From the NCBI GenBank assembly GCA_951812725.1, contig OX638330.1, positions 1,612,001 through 1,676,000 on the forward strand: a stretch of DNA of 64,000 nucleotides. The letters run 5' to 3'. The notes beneath the pieces are model-generated. The model searched no databases, was not told where the DNA came from, and saw nothing but the letters and a program-made list of their open reading frames with translations. The position numbers and the translations under genes are program-made. This document shows positions 9,148 to 18,618 of the stretch, piece by piece. This DNA is from an uncultured Caldilineaceae bacterium. GTDB taxonomy: Bacteria > Chloroflexota > Anaerolineae > Caldilineales > Caldilineaceae. Numbering within the stretch: position 1 is the first letter of the stretch; each line of letters starts with the position of its first letter.

Positions 9148-12120
9148 ATGGCAGAGCGCAACCCGTTCAATGAACTGTTGGAAGATCTGGATGAAGATGA
9201 TTGGGAGCAGATAGAAGAAGAACTGCTTCACGATGACAATGGCCCGAGCGAGCCGGGAACGCCGCGGCAGGGAGGCGGCAACGGCGGGCAAGGTGGAGGT
9301 GGAGGGCGCCTGCTGTGGTGGATGCTTGTGCCATTTCTTGTGCTGATTCTGTTCAACACAGTTCTTGGGTTTTACACTGACTGGTTGTGGTATGACAGTC
9401 TTGTACTGACCTCCGTTTTCTTGACACGGATTGGTGCGTCGCTGGGACTGTTCGCTGCCGGCGCGGTTGCCTTCTGGCTGATATTTGTGTTCAATGTTTT
9501 GCTGGTCCGACGCTTGAACCCCCAGGGACTGGCTGACACGCCACTGATGGAGGCAATGCAGGCTGTCGGCGTCCGACTCACGCCGATCATTCTGTTGGCG
9601 GGCGCATTTTTCGCCTTTTTCATGGGAACGGGGGCATCCTCGGCGTGGGAAGAGCTGCTCCTCTACTTTAACCAGCAGCCGTTTGGCATGACCGACCCCA
9701 TTTTCGACCGTGATGTCAGCTTTTTCCTGTTCACATTGCCAATCTGGCAGTTTCTGCGCGGCTGGCTGATGACGGCATTTGTTATCACACTGATCGGAAC
9801 AGGGCTGGCGAGCGGGATCGGCTGGAAGGGCTGGAGCGCTCCCGCTCCGGTGCGCGCGCATTTGAGCTTTTTGGGGGCGTTAGTGCTGCTATTGATTGCC
9901 TGGCAGTACCGGCTGGACGCGTTGGGGCTTGTCTATAGCCACCGTGGCGCGGTCTTCGGCGCGGGATACACCGATGTTCATGCCCAGCTGCCGGCGCTTA
10001 ACATCCTGGTCTTCGTAACAATATTCGCGGCGTTGCTCTTGCTGATCAACGTCTTCTTGCAGCAGGCCTGGCGAGCGATTGTTGTCGTGATCGTCGGCTG
10101 GATAGCGATTTCCGCCCTGGCAGGCAACATTTACCCCAATTTGGTCCAACGATTTCAAGTCAACCCGAATGAGTTCACGCGCGAGCGAGAATACATTGGA
10201 CACAATATCGAATTTACACGCGCTGCATTCGGTTTGGACATTATCGTAAACGAGAATTTCGACGCCGAAAGTGAGTTGACCGCTGAGGAACTGCTGAACC
10301 AGCCAGACACGATTCGGAACATTCGGCTGTGGGATTACCGGCCACTGCTTCAGACCTATAACCAGGTCCAGGCTCTGCGCCAGCAGTACCAGTTTACCGA
10401 CATCGACATTGACCGCTATGAAATCGAAGGCGAGCGGCGTCAGCTTATGCTTTCGGCGCGGGAACTGATTCCGGAACAGTTGGAGCAGCCTGCACAGACC
10501 TGGGTCAACCGCAAGCTGGTCTATACGCATGGCTACGGTGTAGCTGCGTCGCCTGTCGCCGAGATTACACCTGACGGATTGCCGACGTTTGTGCTGCAGG
10601 ACCTTCCGGTCCAAGGTATTCTGGAGGTTACACGGCCGCAGATTTACTTTGGCGAACGCACCAATGAGTACGTAATCGTCAAAACGGCGACTGAGGAATT
10701 CGATTATCCTCGCGGCGAAGGCGGCAACGTCTTTACGACTTTCGACGGAGATTCCGGGATCCCTATCGGCGGATTCCTTCCCCGTCTGGCCTTTGCGATT
10801 CAGTTCGCCGATGTGAACCTGTTTATCAGCCAGGAGCTTACTTCCGAGAGCCAGATTCTGTGGCGGCGTAATATACTGCAGCGCACGCGGGAGGTAGCTC
10901 CTTTCTTGCGCTTCGATTCCGACCCGTACATTGTGGTTGGCGGCGACGGTCACCTCTACTGGTTCCTTGATGCCTATACAGTCAGCGGTAGATTCCCTTA
11001 TAGCGAGCCAAGCCAGTATGGGACGAGGACGGTTCCGGCAGGATTCAACTACATTCGCAATCCGGTCAAGATCATAATCGACGCCTACACGGGCAAGATG
11101 GATTTCTACCTGGTAGAGCCTGATGAGCCGATCGCGGCCGCGTATGCCCGCATCTTCCCAGATCTCTTCACTCCATTCGAGGAGATGCCCGAGGACCTGA
11201 ATGCGCACATCCGCTACCCCAATGATCTGTTCAGCATCCAGGCCAGCGTTTTTCGTACCTACCAGATGACCGAACCGACCGACTTTTACAATCGCGAAGA
11301 CGTTTGGGCGTGGCCGGAAGAGATTTTCGATAACCAGTCGCGACCGATGGAGCCGTACTACGTGCTGATGGAACTGCCCGGCAACGACGAGCTGGACTTT
11401 ATCCAGATACTTCCCTTCACACCGGCCAATCGTGAGAACATGATCGCCTGGCTGGCTGCGCAGAACGATCCGGATAAATATGGTGAAATGCTCGTTTACC
11501 GCTTTGGCAAGGACTCGCTCGTTTTCGGCCCCAAACAGATTGAGGCTCGAATTGACCAGGATCCGGTGATCAGTTCGCAGCTCAGTCTTTGGAATCAACA
11601 GGGTAGCCAGGTTATCAGAGGAAACTTGCTGGTAATTCCAATCGGGGAGAGCCTTCTTTATGTCGAACCTCTCTATATTCAGGCTGCGACCGGTAAGATT
11701 CCGGAGCTCAAGCGCGTGATTCTCGCTACGTCAGAACGCGTCGTCATGGCTGAAAACCTTGGATTGGCGCTGGCGGAACAGTTCGGGCAGGACATTCTTG
11801 CGGAGGCGAAACTTGCGGAACTGGCGCTTACGGGGAACGGTGAGCTTCCGGCTGCAGTCTCTACAGAGTCGGAAGAAGCCGGCGCCGTCGACTTGTTGGG
11901 GTCGACGCTCCAGGAGCTGATTCTGGAGGCGAATAGCAGTTACAGTCGGGCGCAAGACGCCTTGCTGGAAGGCGACTGGGCTGCTTACGGCGCTGAACTG
12001 GAATCGCTGCAGAGGGTCCTGGAACGGATGGTAGAGGTGAGTGGTATTTCACCTGATCCGACGCCCACGCCTCTGCCCTTGCCTACGCCGACGCCGGCTC
12101 CTGAGGGGAATTCGGGTTAG
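9148..12120 (+). CDS. UPF0182 family large integral membrane protein
   Basis: A 990-residue protein matching the length and layout of the UPF0182 (COG1615) family. It has an acidic cytoplasmic N-terminus (residues 1-50, ending in a Gly-rich linker), about seven membrane helices within residues 55-340, and a large C-terminal extracytoplasmic part. Family-like stretches include FYTDWLWYDSL near residue 75, YVQRF-type NLVQRFQVNPNE near 335, and GTRTVPAGFNYIRNPVKI near 630. The C-terminus ends in a Pro/Thr repeat. The function of the family is unknown. The start ATG follows AAGGA. Confidence 0.93.
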   Translation: MAERNPFNELLEDLDEDDWEQIEEELLHDDNGPSEPGTPRQGGGNGGQGGGGGRLLWWMLVPFLVLILFNTVLGFYTDWLWYDSLVLTSVFLTRIGASLGLFAAGAVAFWLIFVFNVLLVRRLNPQGLADTPLMEAMQAVGVRLTPIILLAGAFFAFFMGTGASSAWEELLLYFNQQPFGMTDPIFDRDVSFFLFTLPIWQFLRGWLMTAFVITLIGTGLASGIGWKGWSAPAPVRAHLSFLGALVLLLIAWQYRLDALGLVYSHRGAVFGAGYTDVHAQLPALNILVFVTIFAALLLLINVFLQQAWRAIVVVIVGWIAISALAGNIYPNLVQRFQVNPNEFTREREYIGHNIEFTRAAFGLDIIVNENFDAESELTAEELLNQPDTIRNIRLWDYRPLLQTYNQVQALRQQYQFTDIDIDRYEIEGERRQLMLSARELIPEQLEQPAQTWVNRKLVYTHGYGVAASPVAEITPDGLPTFVLQDLPVQGILEVTRPQIYFGERTNEYVIVKTATEEFDYPRGEGGNVFTTFDGDSGIPIGGFLPRLAFAIQFADVNLFISQELTSESQILWRRNILQRTREVAPFLRFDSDPYIVVGGDGHLYWFLDAYTVSGRFPYSEPSQYGTRTVPAGFNYIRNPVKIIIDAYTGKMDFYLVEPDEPIAAAYARIFPDLFTPFEEMPEDLNAHIRYPNDLFSIQASVFRTYQMTEPTDFYNREDVWAWPEEIFDNQSRPMEPYYVLMELPGNDELDFIQILPFTPANRENMIAWLAAQNDPDKYGEMLVYRFGKDSLVFGPKQIEARIDQDPVISSQLSLWNQQGSQVIRGNLLVIPIGESLLYVEPLYIQAATGKIPELKRVILATSERVVMAENLGLALAEQFGQDILAEAKLAELALTGNGELPAAVSTESEEAGAVDLLGSTLQELILEANSSYSRAQDALLEGDWAAYGAELESLQRVLERMVEVSGISPDPTPTPLPLPTPTPAPEGNSG

Positions 12121-12544
12121 CATAGGGACTAGCTGGTGTCGGGTGCATACATTGACCTAACTCTTGGTTCTAAGTTGCGTGACTGTATTGCGATTGACCA
12201 GAGTGGTTGACGTGATTATCGCGAAGGGAATAACTGCAAATTCAAGCCGGCTACAGTTTGACCTTGCACTAGTCCTGGGTTGACTGTAGTCCTGCTGGAA
12301 TAGATGCCAGCGCCACCTACAGCGAGCGTCACGAAGCGGTATTGGGGCGGAGCATCGGACACGCTGAGACTCGCCTGGCAACAGGCCTGAGAAAAGACTG
12401 GGTCGTTTTTTTCGAAACGAATTGATTTTGCAGGCCGCGATCTCACTGAAGTGTCCGTGGTAGATTTTTTGAGCGTATTTTGTCCTGGTACCAAGACAGA
12501 AACCGACCTTGAGTGAACCTCAACCAATTCGAGGCAAGCAGAAA
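12121..12544. other. 424 bp intergenic region, nothing recognised
   Basis: This lies between UPF0182 and the DinB-like gene. I find no gene, repeat or clear promoter. An in-frame TTG at 12509 could extend the DinB-like protein by 12 residues. Confidence 0.4.
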
Positions 12545-13075
12545 ATGACTGAGGATCAATCCTCCCCACCGCCAACAGTTCAGGATGTCCTGGAGAGTAC
12601 TGAAAGAGAATGGACCGCGTTGCAGGCATCATTCTCGGATTTGGACGACAGCCAGATGACCGTCGCCGGCGCTGAGGGATGGTCGGTCAAGGACGAGCTT
12701 GCGCATGTGGCAGCATGGGCGAGGGGACTGGCGGCCTTGGTGAGAAAGCAAAGGCGCTATCCGCCGATGGGCCTGCCGGAGGACGCCGCCCCAAACAAGG
12801 TCGGAATCGAGAATATTAATCAGAGGATTTTCGAGCGGAATCGAGACCGGCCGTTGAATGAGGTACTGGCCGAGCTTGAGGCCGCGCACCTGGATGCCCT
12901 AAGTGCCATCTCTGAATTGTCCGACGAAGATCTGTTGCGCCCCTTTGACGACTACCAACCCCAGGACAGGCGTCCTGACGGCCACATACCTATTTTGTGG
13001 CTGATTGCCGGCAACACATACGGGCACTATGCCGAGCACAGAAAAACCATCACCGATTTGTGGAGCAAGACATGA
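12545..13075 (+). CDS. DinB/ClbS-like four-helix-bundle protein
   Basis: A 176-residue protein. WSVKDELAHVAAWARG near residue 50 and YGHYAEHRKTI near the C-terminus give the spaced histidines of the DinB/DfsB superfamily, which usually bind a metal. Relatives include ClbS (colibactin resistance) and thiol transferases, but many members have no known role. The stop overlaps the next start (ATGA), so it is translationally coupled to the SDR gene. I chose the ATG at 12545 with GAGG upstream over a TTG at 12509. Confidence 0.8.
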   Translation: MTEDQSSPPPTVQDVLESTEREWTALQASFSDLDDSQMTVAGAEGWSVKDELAHVAAWARGLAALVRKQRRYPPMGLPEDAAPNKVGIENINQRIFERNRDRPLNEVLAELEAAHLDALSAISELSDEDLLRPFDDYQPQDRRPDGHIPILWLIAGNTYGHYAEHRKTITDLWSKT

Positions 13076-13959
13076 ACGCGAAGAGGAAGGTTGTCGTTAC
13101 AGGCGCATCGGGTTACATCGCAAGTCTGTTGTTGCCCGAATTTCGCGAGCGGTACGACCTCACCTTGTTGGACGTGAAGACCGCTGACCGCGACGGAAAC
13201 GAGGTGGAAGGGGTGCAGATCGCCGACCTGATGCAACGCGATCGGGACAGCTACCGCCATCACTTCAGCGGCGCCGATGCAATCGTCCACTTGGGGTTTA
13301 CGCGAGCGGCTGACAAGTCTGATTCAGTCCAGGACTTTTACGCTGAATTGTCCAATGTGGAAATGGCATTCCACGTTTACCAGACGGCCCTGGAAGAGGG
13401 CGTGCGGCGTGTAGTCGTGGCCAGCTCCAACCATGCTGCGGACTACTACGAGCCACTGATTCTTGATAAGAAGTGGGACATTGTAACGCCGGAAATGAGA
13501 CCGTTTTCCGATAACTTCTATGGCTGGGCCAAAGAGGCGTATGAACATCTTGGATTTGTCTACGCGGTGGGGCGGCTGCAGTTTCGCGGGGTAGACGTCG
13601 AGGAAAGTTCGAACCATTCTCTCGAAAACGTGCAGGTCCGAATCGGCGGTCCCAGGGAAGACGATTTGGACCGAATCGAGCCCGGCGACCTGCGGCGGAT
13701 GATCAGGGGCCTGGGCGTTTACATAAGCCAGCGCGACCTGCAGCAGCTGTTCATCAAGAGCATAGAAGTTGAGGAGATTGGCGACGAACAGGACGTCCCG
13801 TTTCAGGTGTTCTATGGAATCAGCGGTAATTCCCAGGCTTTCTGGAGTATCGTGAACGCGCGCAAGGTGATCGGATACGAGCCGGAGGACAACAGCGAGT
13901 ACCGATTCAGCGACCAGATACATGATCATGTCCGGGCCGCGCAAGAAAAAGGGCAGTAA
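13072..13959 (+). CDS. NAD-dependent epimerase/dehydratase-family SDR (uronate-dehydrogenase-like)
   Basis: A 295-residue extended short-chain dehydrogenase. The N-terminal nucleotide-binding loop reads VTGASGYIAS, so the usual third glycine is alanine. The catalytic Tyr-Lys pair is in FYGWAKEAYE near residue 145, with SSN at about 120 as the catalytic serine region. The short length and layout resemble uronate/hexuronate dehydrogenases, which turn uronates into lactones. That would fit a mannonate dehydratase elsewhere in the window, but the substrate is inference. It overlaps the DinB-like gene by 4 bp. Confidence 0.8.
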   Translation: MNAKRKVVVTGASGYIASLLLPEFRERYDLTLLDVKTADRDGNEVEGVQIADLMQRDRDSYRHHFSGADAIVHLGFTRAADKSDSVQDFYAELSNVEMAFHVYQTALEEGVRRVVVASSNHAADYYEPLILDKKWDIVTPEMRPFSDNFYGWAKEAYEHLGFVYAVGRLQFRGVDVEESSNHSLENVQVRIGGPREDDLDRIEPGDLRRMIRGLGVYISQRDLQQLFIKSIEVEEIGDEQDVPFQVFYGISGNSQAFWSIVNARKVIGYEPEDNSEYRFSDQIHDHVRAAQEKGQ

Positions 13960-13983
13960 ATTCAGTTGTAGCTATAGACGGCC

Positions 13984-16359
13984 CTAGACCGCAGGTTCGA
14001 ACACGGCGACCGATTGGGCATTGTCAAGCGCGTTCTCGGCGCCCAGGGCAAGAAAGTGGTAACGGCCTTCCAGCCATTCCTCCAGTTGGTCGCAGTAATG
14101 ATCTGAGCCGGGATGGCCGGACTGGCCCTGTGATTCGACAGCCCACATCCCGTCTTCACCCAGGTCGCTGATGAGCCGGTAGTTTGCCCCCGTCGGAGCC
14201 CCCCAGTTTGGATCGAACCCAGTATTGCAGACGGTCACACCGTTGCCGCCCACCGGCAGGCCGCCGCGATCGAGCAGGGTGCCCAGCTCGCCCCGACCCG
14301 ACAGGACGTGGCGCAGTTGAACTTTGTGCAGTTTCCCCCATGCCCATTCTGACATGTCTGGCCCCAACCGGCTCTCGATCTCTGCCAAAGCATCTGTTAG
14401 CGCGGCGACCATAGACATTTCTCGAACTGTGTCGCTACCAAACCAGTCTGCGACGTTCTCGTATATCAGGGCCCCCGCCAGGCCACCGCAAGTGCCGGAG
14501 AGCGCTGCCGCCAGTTCTTCCTCGAACCTCTCGGCGGCGACGTTTCTGCACCAGTTGTTGAAAAAGACTTCGAATATCAGAGCAGCGGCCGAGTCGGGCG
14601 CCATGTTGTGATCCCAGGCGTGCAGCAGGCCTGCCGCTTCGAGGACACGGGACTCGCTGCTTTTCTGCAGGACGGGCACCAGCCCAGGCAAGGCTTCATC
14701 GGCTCGTAGTGTGCGCGTGTCCTGTTGCATCTCCGCGAAAGTTTCCATGGAAAATCCGTCGTGCGCTTCGATCATTTGGCGGATCCGACGCGCCCTGTGT
14801 CCGCTCGCCCATGTTCCGGACAGATGGTAGGGGAAGTCGTTGGGAGCAACTCGGTTATTGGCAGTGGCTACCCAGCCCCGGTCTGGGTCTTGAAGACGAG
14901 GCATCTGTTCGAAAGGGATTGCGCCCTGCCACTGGTGGGCAGGATCCCAACCCGGCCGGTAGCCCCGTTCCCAGACTCTTCTAACGGGAATGCCGCCGAC
15001 GGCCTGATAGCCGAAATGTCCACTGGTGTCGGCAACGACTAAGCTCCAGGTGGGCACGCGCCAAGTACGCGTTGCCGCGCGCAGTTCCTCGACAGAACCG
15101 GCGCGATCGATTCCCAATAGTGAGGTGAGCCAACCGCAGTCAGAATGGCCCAGCCAGCGCAAAGAGACTGGGCCGGTTGCTGATGCTTCGGGAGGCAGGA
15201 TCTCGTCGACGATGGGGCCGTTGCGAGAAAAACGGACTGTTTTGCGGATCGAGCGTTCGCCCCGAACCTGGATCGTTTCCTCTAGCGAGCGCTCCGGTTC
15301 CCACTCGCCGTCGTAAAGGAAGCAACCGGGCTTTAGGTGATTTGTTCGCTCCTCGTAAAGGTCGCGTTGCGAACAGATGTTGTTCGTTATGCCCCAGGCG
15401 ACGCGCTGGTTGCGCCCGAACATGACCGCGGGCATGCCGGCGTAGGCCATTCCGGCTACGTCAAAAGAGCCTCCTGTCAGCTGCACCTCGTACCAGCAGG
15501 AGACTGCGGCAAAGGCGATATGTGGATCGCTGGCGACCATCGGCAGCCCGGACTGCGTGCGGGCGCCGCCCACCACCCAGTTGTTGCTGCCTTGGCCCTC
15601 CTGCGGGTCGCCCACACTTGCGCCGACGGCGGCTGTGCCGCTCTCTGCGGCCGGGTAGGAGCCGGCTGGCAAGATGCTTTCTGCTTCGGCCTCGCCTGTG
15701 AGAAAGGCTTGATACAGGTTATCGTCATCAAGTGCCCAGCTGGCCATTTCAGGCCCGACGATCACGGGGAAGCGGACCGTCAGATAGTATCTGAATTCGG
15801 CGGCGATCGCGAGGCAGTCGACTGGCAGCCACTCTTCCGGCTCATAGTCCAGCAGCGCGAACTCGACCGGCAGGTTCCCGCTCGATTGTTCGATCAGAGC
15901 GTTGACGCCATCGGAATACTTTTGCAGCAGAGTGCGCGTCTCAGCCGGTGTGGATTTCCATTCAGAGGCGGCGATGCGGTTGAGCCCGATAGTGCGCGCA
16001 ACCGTGTCCAGCTGCACACCGTCCTGGCCCAGTATTTCTGCCAGGCGACCGTGGCCTCTGCGCCTCAGATAGTCCAGCTGAAATAGCCGGTCCTGGGCCA
16101 TGGCATATCCAAAGCCGAAGAAGAGATCCTCGTCATTTTCGGCAAGAATGTGCGGGACGCCCCAACGGTTGCGGGCGATGCGGGTTTTGGCGTTCACCCT
16201 GGTCCGATGAACCAGATTCGGATCGGGGCACCGACGCCTGGTTTCTGCCTTCCACCACTGGTCGAACTCCGCACTCGACAATCCGTTTGCATTACAGAGG
16301 GCGGCTATGGATTCGCCCGCGCCAAGTCGTTTCAGCAGTTCTGTGGAGTTGACTGCCAT
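13984..16359 (-). CDS. Penicillin acylase family Ntn-hydrolase
   Basis: A 791-residue precursor of the penicillin amidase/acylase family, which self-cleave to an alpha and a beta chain. The beta chain would begin at the serine in QGSNNWVVGG near residue 260, followed by SDPHIAF and the pocket-forming region with GRNQRVAWGITNN. The alpha chain has the family segment WGVPHILAENDEDLFFGFGY. There is no signal peptide. Instead residues 5-40 contain LGAGESIAALCNANGLSSAEF then WW, which looks like a small helix-turn-helix-like module. Substrate could be an N-acyl amide such as an acyl-homoserine lactone. The start follows GGGAGG. Confidence 0.92.
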   Translation of the reverse strand: MAVNSTELLKRLGAGESIAALCNANGLSSAEFDQWWKAETRRRCPDPNLVHRTRVNAKTRIARNRWGVPHILAENDEDLFFGFGYAMAQDRLFQLDYLRRRGHGRLAEILGQDGVQLDTVARTIGLNRIAASEWKSTPAETRTLLQKYSDGVNALIEQSSGNLPVEFALLDYEPEEWLPVDCLAIAAEFRYYLTVRFPVIVGPEMASWALDDDNLYQAFLTGEAEAESILPAGSYPAAESGTAAVGASVGDPQEGQGSNNWVVGGARTQSGLPMVASDPHIAFAAVSCWYEVQLTGGSFDVAGMAYAGMPAVMFGRNQRVAWGITNNICSQRDLYEERTNHLKPGCFLYDGEWEPERSLEETIQVRGERSIRKTVRFSRNGPIVDEILPPEASATGPVSLRWLGHSDCGWLTSLLGIDRAGSVEELRAATRTWRVPTWSLVVADTSGHFGYQAVGGIPVRRVWERGYRPGWDPAHQWQGAIPFEQMPRLQDPDRGWVATANNRVAPNDFPYHLSGTWASGHRARRIRQMIEAHDGFSMETFAEMQQDTRTLRADEALPGLVPVLQKSSESRVLEAAGLLHAWDHNMAPDSAAALIFEVFFNNWCRNVAAERFEEELAAALSGTCGGLAGALIYENVADWFGSDTVREMSMVAALTDALAEIESRLGPDMSEWAWGKLHKVQLRHVLSGRGELGTLLDRGGLPVGGNGVTVCNTGFDPNWGAPTGANYRLISDLGEDGMWAVESQGQSGHPGSDHYCDQLEEWLEGRYHFLALGAENALDNAQSVAVFEPAV

Positions 16360-16449
16360 GTGAAATTCCTCCCGGGAATGGGGTGTACCGTCTGGAATTA
16401 CTTGGATTGCCGAGGGAAATGAGGCCGGATATTTTGCAGCGTGAAGATG

Positions 16450-16487
16450 TGAAAAAAGCAGAGAACCTCCTGACGGAGGTTCTTGCG
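16450..16487 (-). terminator. Rho-independent terminator of the serS-tRNA unit
   Basis: On the minus strand a perfect 9 bp stem, AGAACCTCC/GGAGGTTCT with a 4 nt loop, is followed by CTGCTTTTTT. It comes 12 bp after tRNA-Arg and would end transcription of the tRNA genes (and perhaps of serS). Confidence 0.88.
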
Positions 16488-16498
16488 AACGAACTGTG

Positions 16499-16572
16499 CG
16501 CGCCAGGCAGGACTCGAACCTGCGACCTTCGCCTCCGCAGGGCGACGCTCTAATCCACTGAGCTACTGGCGC
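16499..16572 (-). tRNA. tRNA-Arg (anticodon GCG)
   Basis: A cloverleaf of 74 nt. The acceptor stem GCGCCAG pairs with CTGGCGC, the discriminator is G, and the T-loop is GGTTCGAGTCC. The anticodon arm is TCGCC-CTGCGGA-GGCGA, giving anticodon GCG (reads CGC, and CGU by wobble). CCA is not encoded. Most bacteria use ACG (inosine) for this box, so a GCG species is less usual. Confidence 0.93.
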
Positions 16573-16576
16573 ATAA

Positions 16577-16669
<93 letters not shown>

Positions 16670-16691
16670 ATTCTGTAAATGTTGGCTGTAC

Positions 16692-16782
<91 letters not shown>

Positions 16783-16977
16783 GGGCCAGGACACGCCAGC
16801 CATTGACCGGATCAGTATATACGCGATGCAATCAGCGTGTCAAATAATGTGGGCCAGCTCCAGGCAGAAAATTTGTTGCGGTCAACGACCGCAGGCCAAG
16901 GCGCGTTGCAGACTTCAACAGGATTCCACCCCGTGTCTATGGGAGGAACGGCATGGCCTGAGACCTTGCCCTGCGGC

Positions 16978-18258
16978 TCATCTTATTTCCAATTCGCCGC
17001 CCAGATAGCTGTCCAGTACTGCCGGCAGTTTGATGCTGCCATCTGCCCGCTGGTAGTTCTCCATGAGCGCGATGATCACTCGAGGCAGGGCCAGTCCCGA
17101 ACCGTTTAGTGTATAGACAAATTCCGGTCTCGCCCCTTCGCGCGGACGATAGCGAATGTTTGCGCGCCGCGCCTGAAAATCGCGGAAGAGCGAACAGGAG
17201 CTGACTTCCAGCCACTCCTGGCAGCCCGCGGCCCAAACTTCGAGGTCATACTTGATCGAGGCAACGAACGAGAGGTCTCCGGTGGCGATGGCGACCCGCC
17301 GGTATGGCAGGTCAAGCCGCTCCAACAGTACCTCGGCGGCGCGGGTGAGCTTTTCCAGCTCGTCTCTACCCGCTGCCGGCTCGACGAATTTTACCATCTC
17401 GACCTTCTGGAACTGGTGCACACGTTTAATGCCGCGCACATCCTTGCCAGCCGACATTTTCTCACGGCGGAAGCAGGGCGTGCTGGCAACGTAATTGAGC
17501 GGCAGCGTGCCCGGTTCCAGAATCTCGTCACGGTGCAGGTTGGTTACCGATACCTCGGCGGTGGGGATGAACCAGTAGTCCTCTTCAGCATCGCGGTAAA
17601 GGTTGTCGCCGAATTTGGGCAGGTTGCCGGTGCCCTCCATCGCATGTCCGCGCACCATCATGGGCGGGTACACTTCGGTAAAGCCGTGCTCGTTTATGTG
17701 TACCTCAAGAAACCAGTTTGACAGAACGCGTTGCAGGCGGGCGCCGGCCCCTTTGAGGAAGTAGGCCCGGCTGCCGGCTGCGGCGATGCCGCGTTCGAAG
17801 TCGATTATGTCCAACTGTGTACCCAAGTCCCAGTGAGGCAGAGGGGTAAAGTCGAACTTGGGCATATCGCCCCATTGGGAAAGGACGACATTCCCCTCTT
17901 CGTCAGGCGCAACGGGAACGTCGGGATCGGGCAGATTGGGGATGCGCATCATGGCGTCGTGGAGGGCGCCGTCTACGCGACGCAGCTCTTCATCAATCTG
18001 CGAAATTTCATCACCTATCTGGCTCATTCGCTGTTTAAGCGCGTTAGCCTCTGCGGCTTTCTTTTCGCGGAAGAGGGCGCCGATCTGTTTGGATCCGGTG
18101 TTGCGCTCTTCACGCAGCTTCTCCCCTTGCTGTAACAGGTTTCGGCGCTCGCCGTCCAACTGCAGTGCCAACTGCCAGGGTGCATCTACGTCATTCAGTT
18201 TTACCATCGCCTCAGCCAGGGCAGGTTGGTTCTCACGCATCCATCGAATATCCAGCAT
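16978..18258 (-). CDS. serS: Seryl-tRNA synthetase
   Basis: A 426-residue class II synthetase that charges tRNA-Ser. The N-terminal coiled-coil arm (residues about 30-105, LREERNTGSKQIGALFREKK) grips the long variable arm of tRNA-Ser. The catalytic domain has TAEVSVTNLHRDEIL, motif 2 ACFRREKMSAGKDVRGIKRV and motif 3 LNGSGLALPRVIIALMENYQ. The start is ATG 18258 with AGGAGC upstream. A T-box leader precedes it, and two tRNA-Ser genes follow in the same direction, so synthetase and substrate genes are adjacent. Confidence 0.97.
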   Translation of the reverse strand: MLDIRWMRENQPALAEAMVKLNDVDAPWQLALQLDGERRNLLQQGEKLREERNTGSKQIGALFREKKAAEANALKQRMSQIGDEISQIDEELRRVDGALHDAMMRIPNLPDPDVPVAPDEEGNVVLSQWGDMPKFDFTPLPHWDLGTQLDIIDFERGIAAAGSRAYFLKGAGARLQRVLSNWFLEVHINEHGFTEVYPPMMVRGHAMEGTGNLPKFGDNLYRDAEEDYWFIPTAEVSVTNLHRDEILEPGTLPLNYVASTPCFRREKMSAGKDVRGIKRVHQFQKVEMVKFVEPAAGRDELEKLTRAAEVLLERLDLPYRRVAIATGDLSFVASIKYDLEVWAAGCQEWLEVSSCSLFRDFQARRANIRYRPREGARPEFVYTLNGSGLALPRVIIALMENYQRADGSIKLPAVLDSYLGGELEIR

Positions 18259-18307
18259 TTCAAGCTCCTGCGAAGTAGTTGTTCTGCGACGAATGGCCGT
18301 CACCCGC

Positions 18308-18525
18308 AAAAATAGAAAATCCTCTCGCCGGTTCAGGACGAGAGGACCCGTGGTGCCACCTGAGTTCGCAGACTAAACTGTCTGCCTCATTGCGCCGTTA
18401 ACGGGACGGTACCGTCCGGCATTTTGGTGCCGGATGCTCTTGGGGCGCTATACCGTCCGTGTCCTGTTGCCTCGCAGCGGCCGGCAACTCTCTGAAAGGT
18501 CGAGCGAGCGGTCCATTTCCCCAGT
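18308..18525 (-). promoter_or_regulatory. T-box riboswitch upstream of serS
   Basis: The minus-strand leader ends with the T-box element AGGTGGCACCACGGGT (18346-18361), followed directly by a terminator stem CCTCTCG/CGAGAGG (18321-18345) and a T-rich run (18308-18319). CAGAGAG and a GTTGCC/GGCAAC stem further upstream fit the base of Stem I. Uncharged tRNA-Ser would bind and favour the antiterminator, switching on serS. The mechanism is transcriptional because the terminator has a U-tract. I did not locate the specifier codon with certainty, and the 5' limit is approximate. Confidence 0.9.
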
Positions 18526-18618
18526 CACAGCAATATTTCATCCTAGTGAGCGCAGCGTATCACAAGCCATTAATCTGTGTCAATTTTCGTCGAGGCGGCC
18601 GCGGTAGTGAGAAGGCGG

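Noticed and set aside
9889..11598. 569-codon minus-strand open frame
   Set aside because: It lies wholly antisense to the UPF0182 gene and has low-complexity, basic composition typical of shadow frames in GC-rich genes.
15337..16086. 249-codon plus-strand frame within the penicillin acylase gene
   Set aside because: Antisense shadow of a gene with clear family motifs; no domain of its own.
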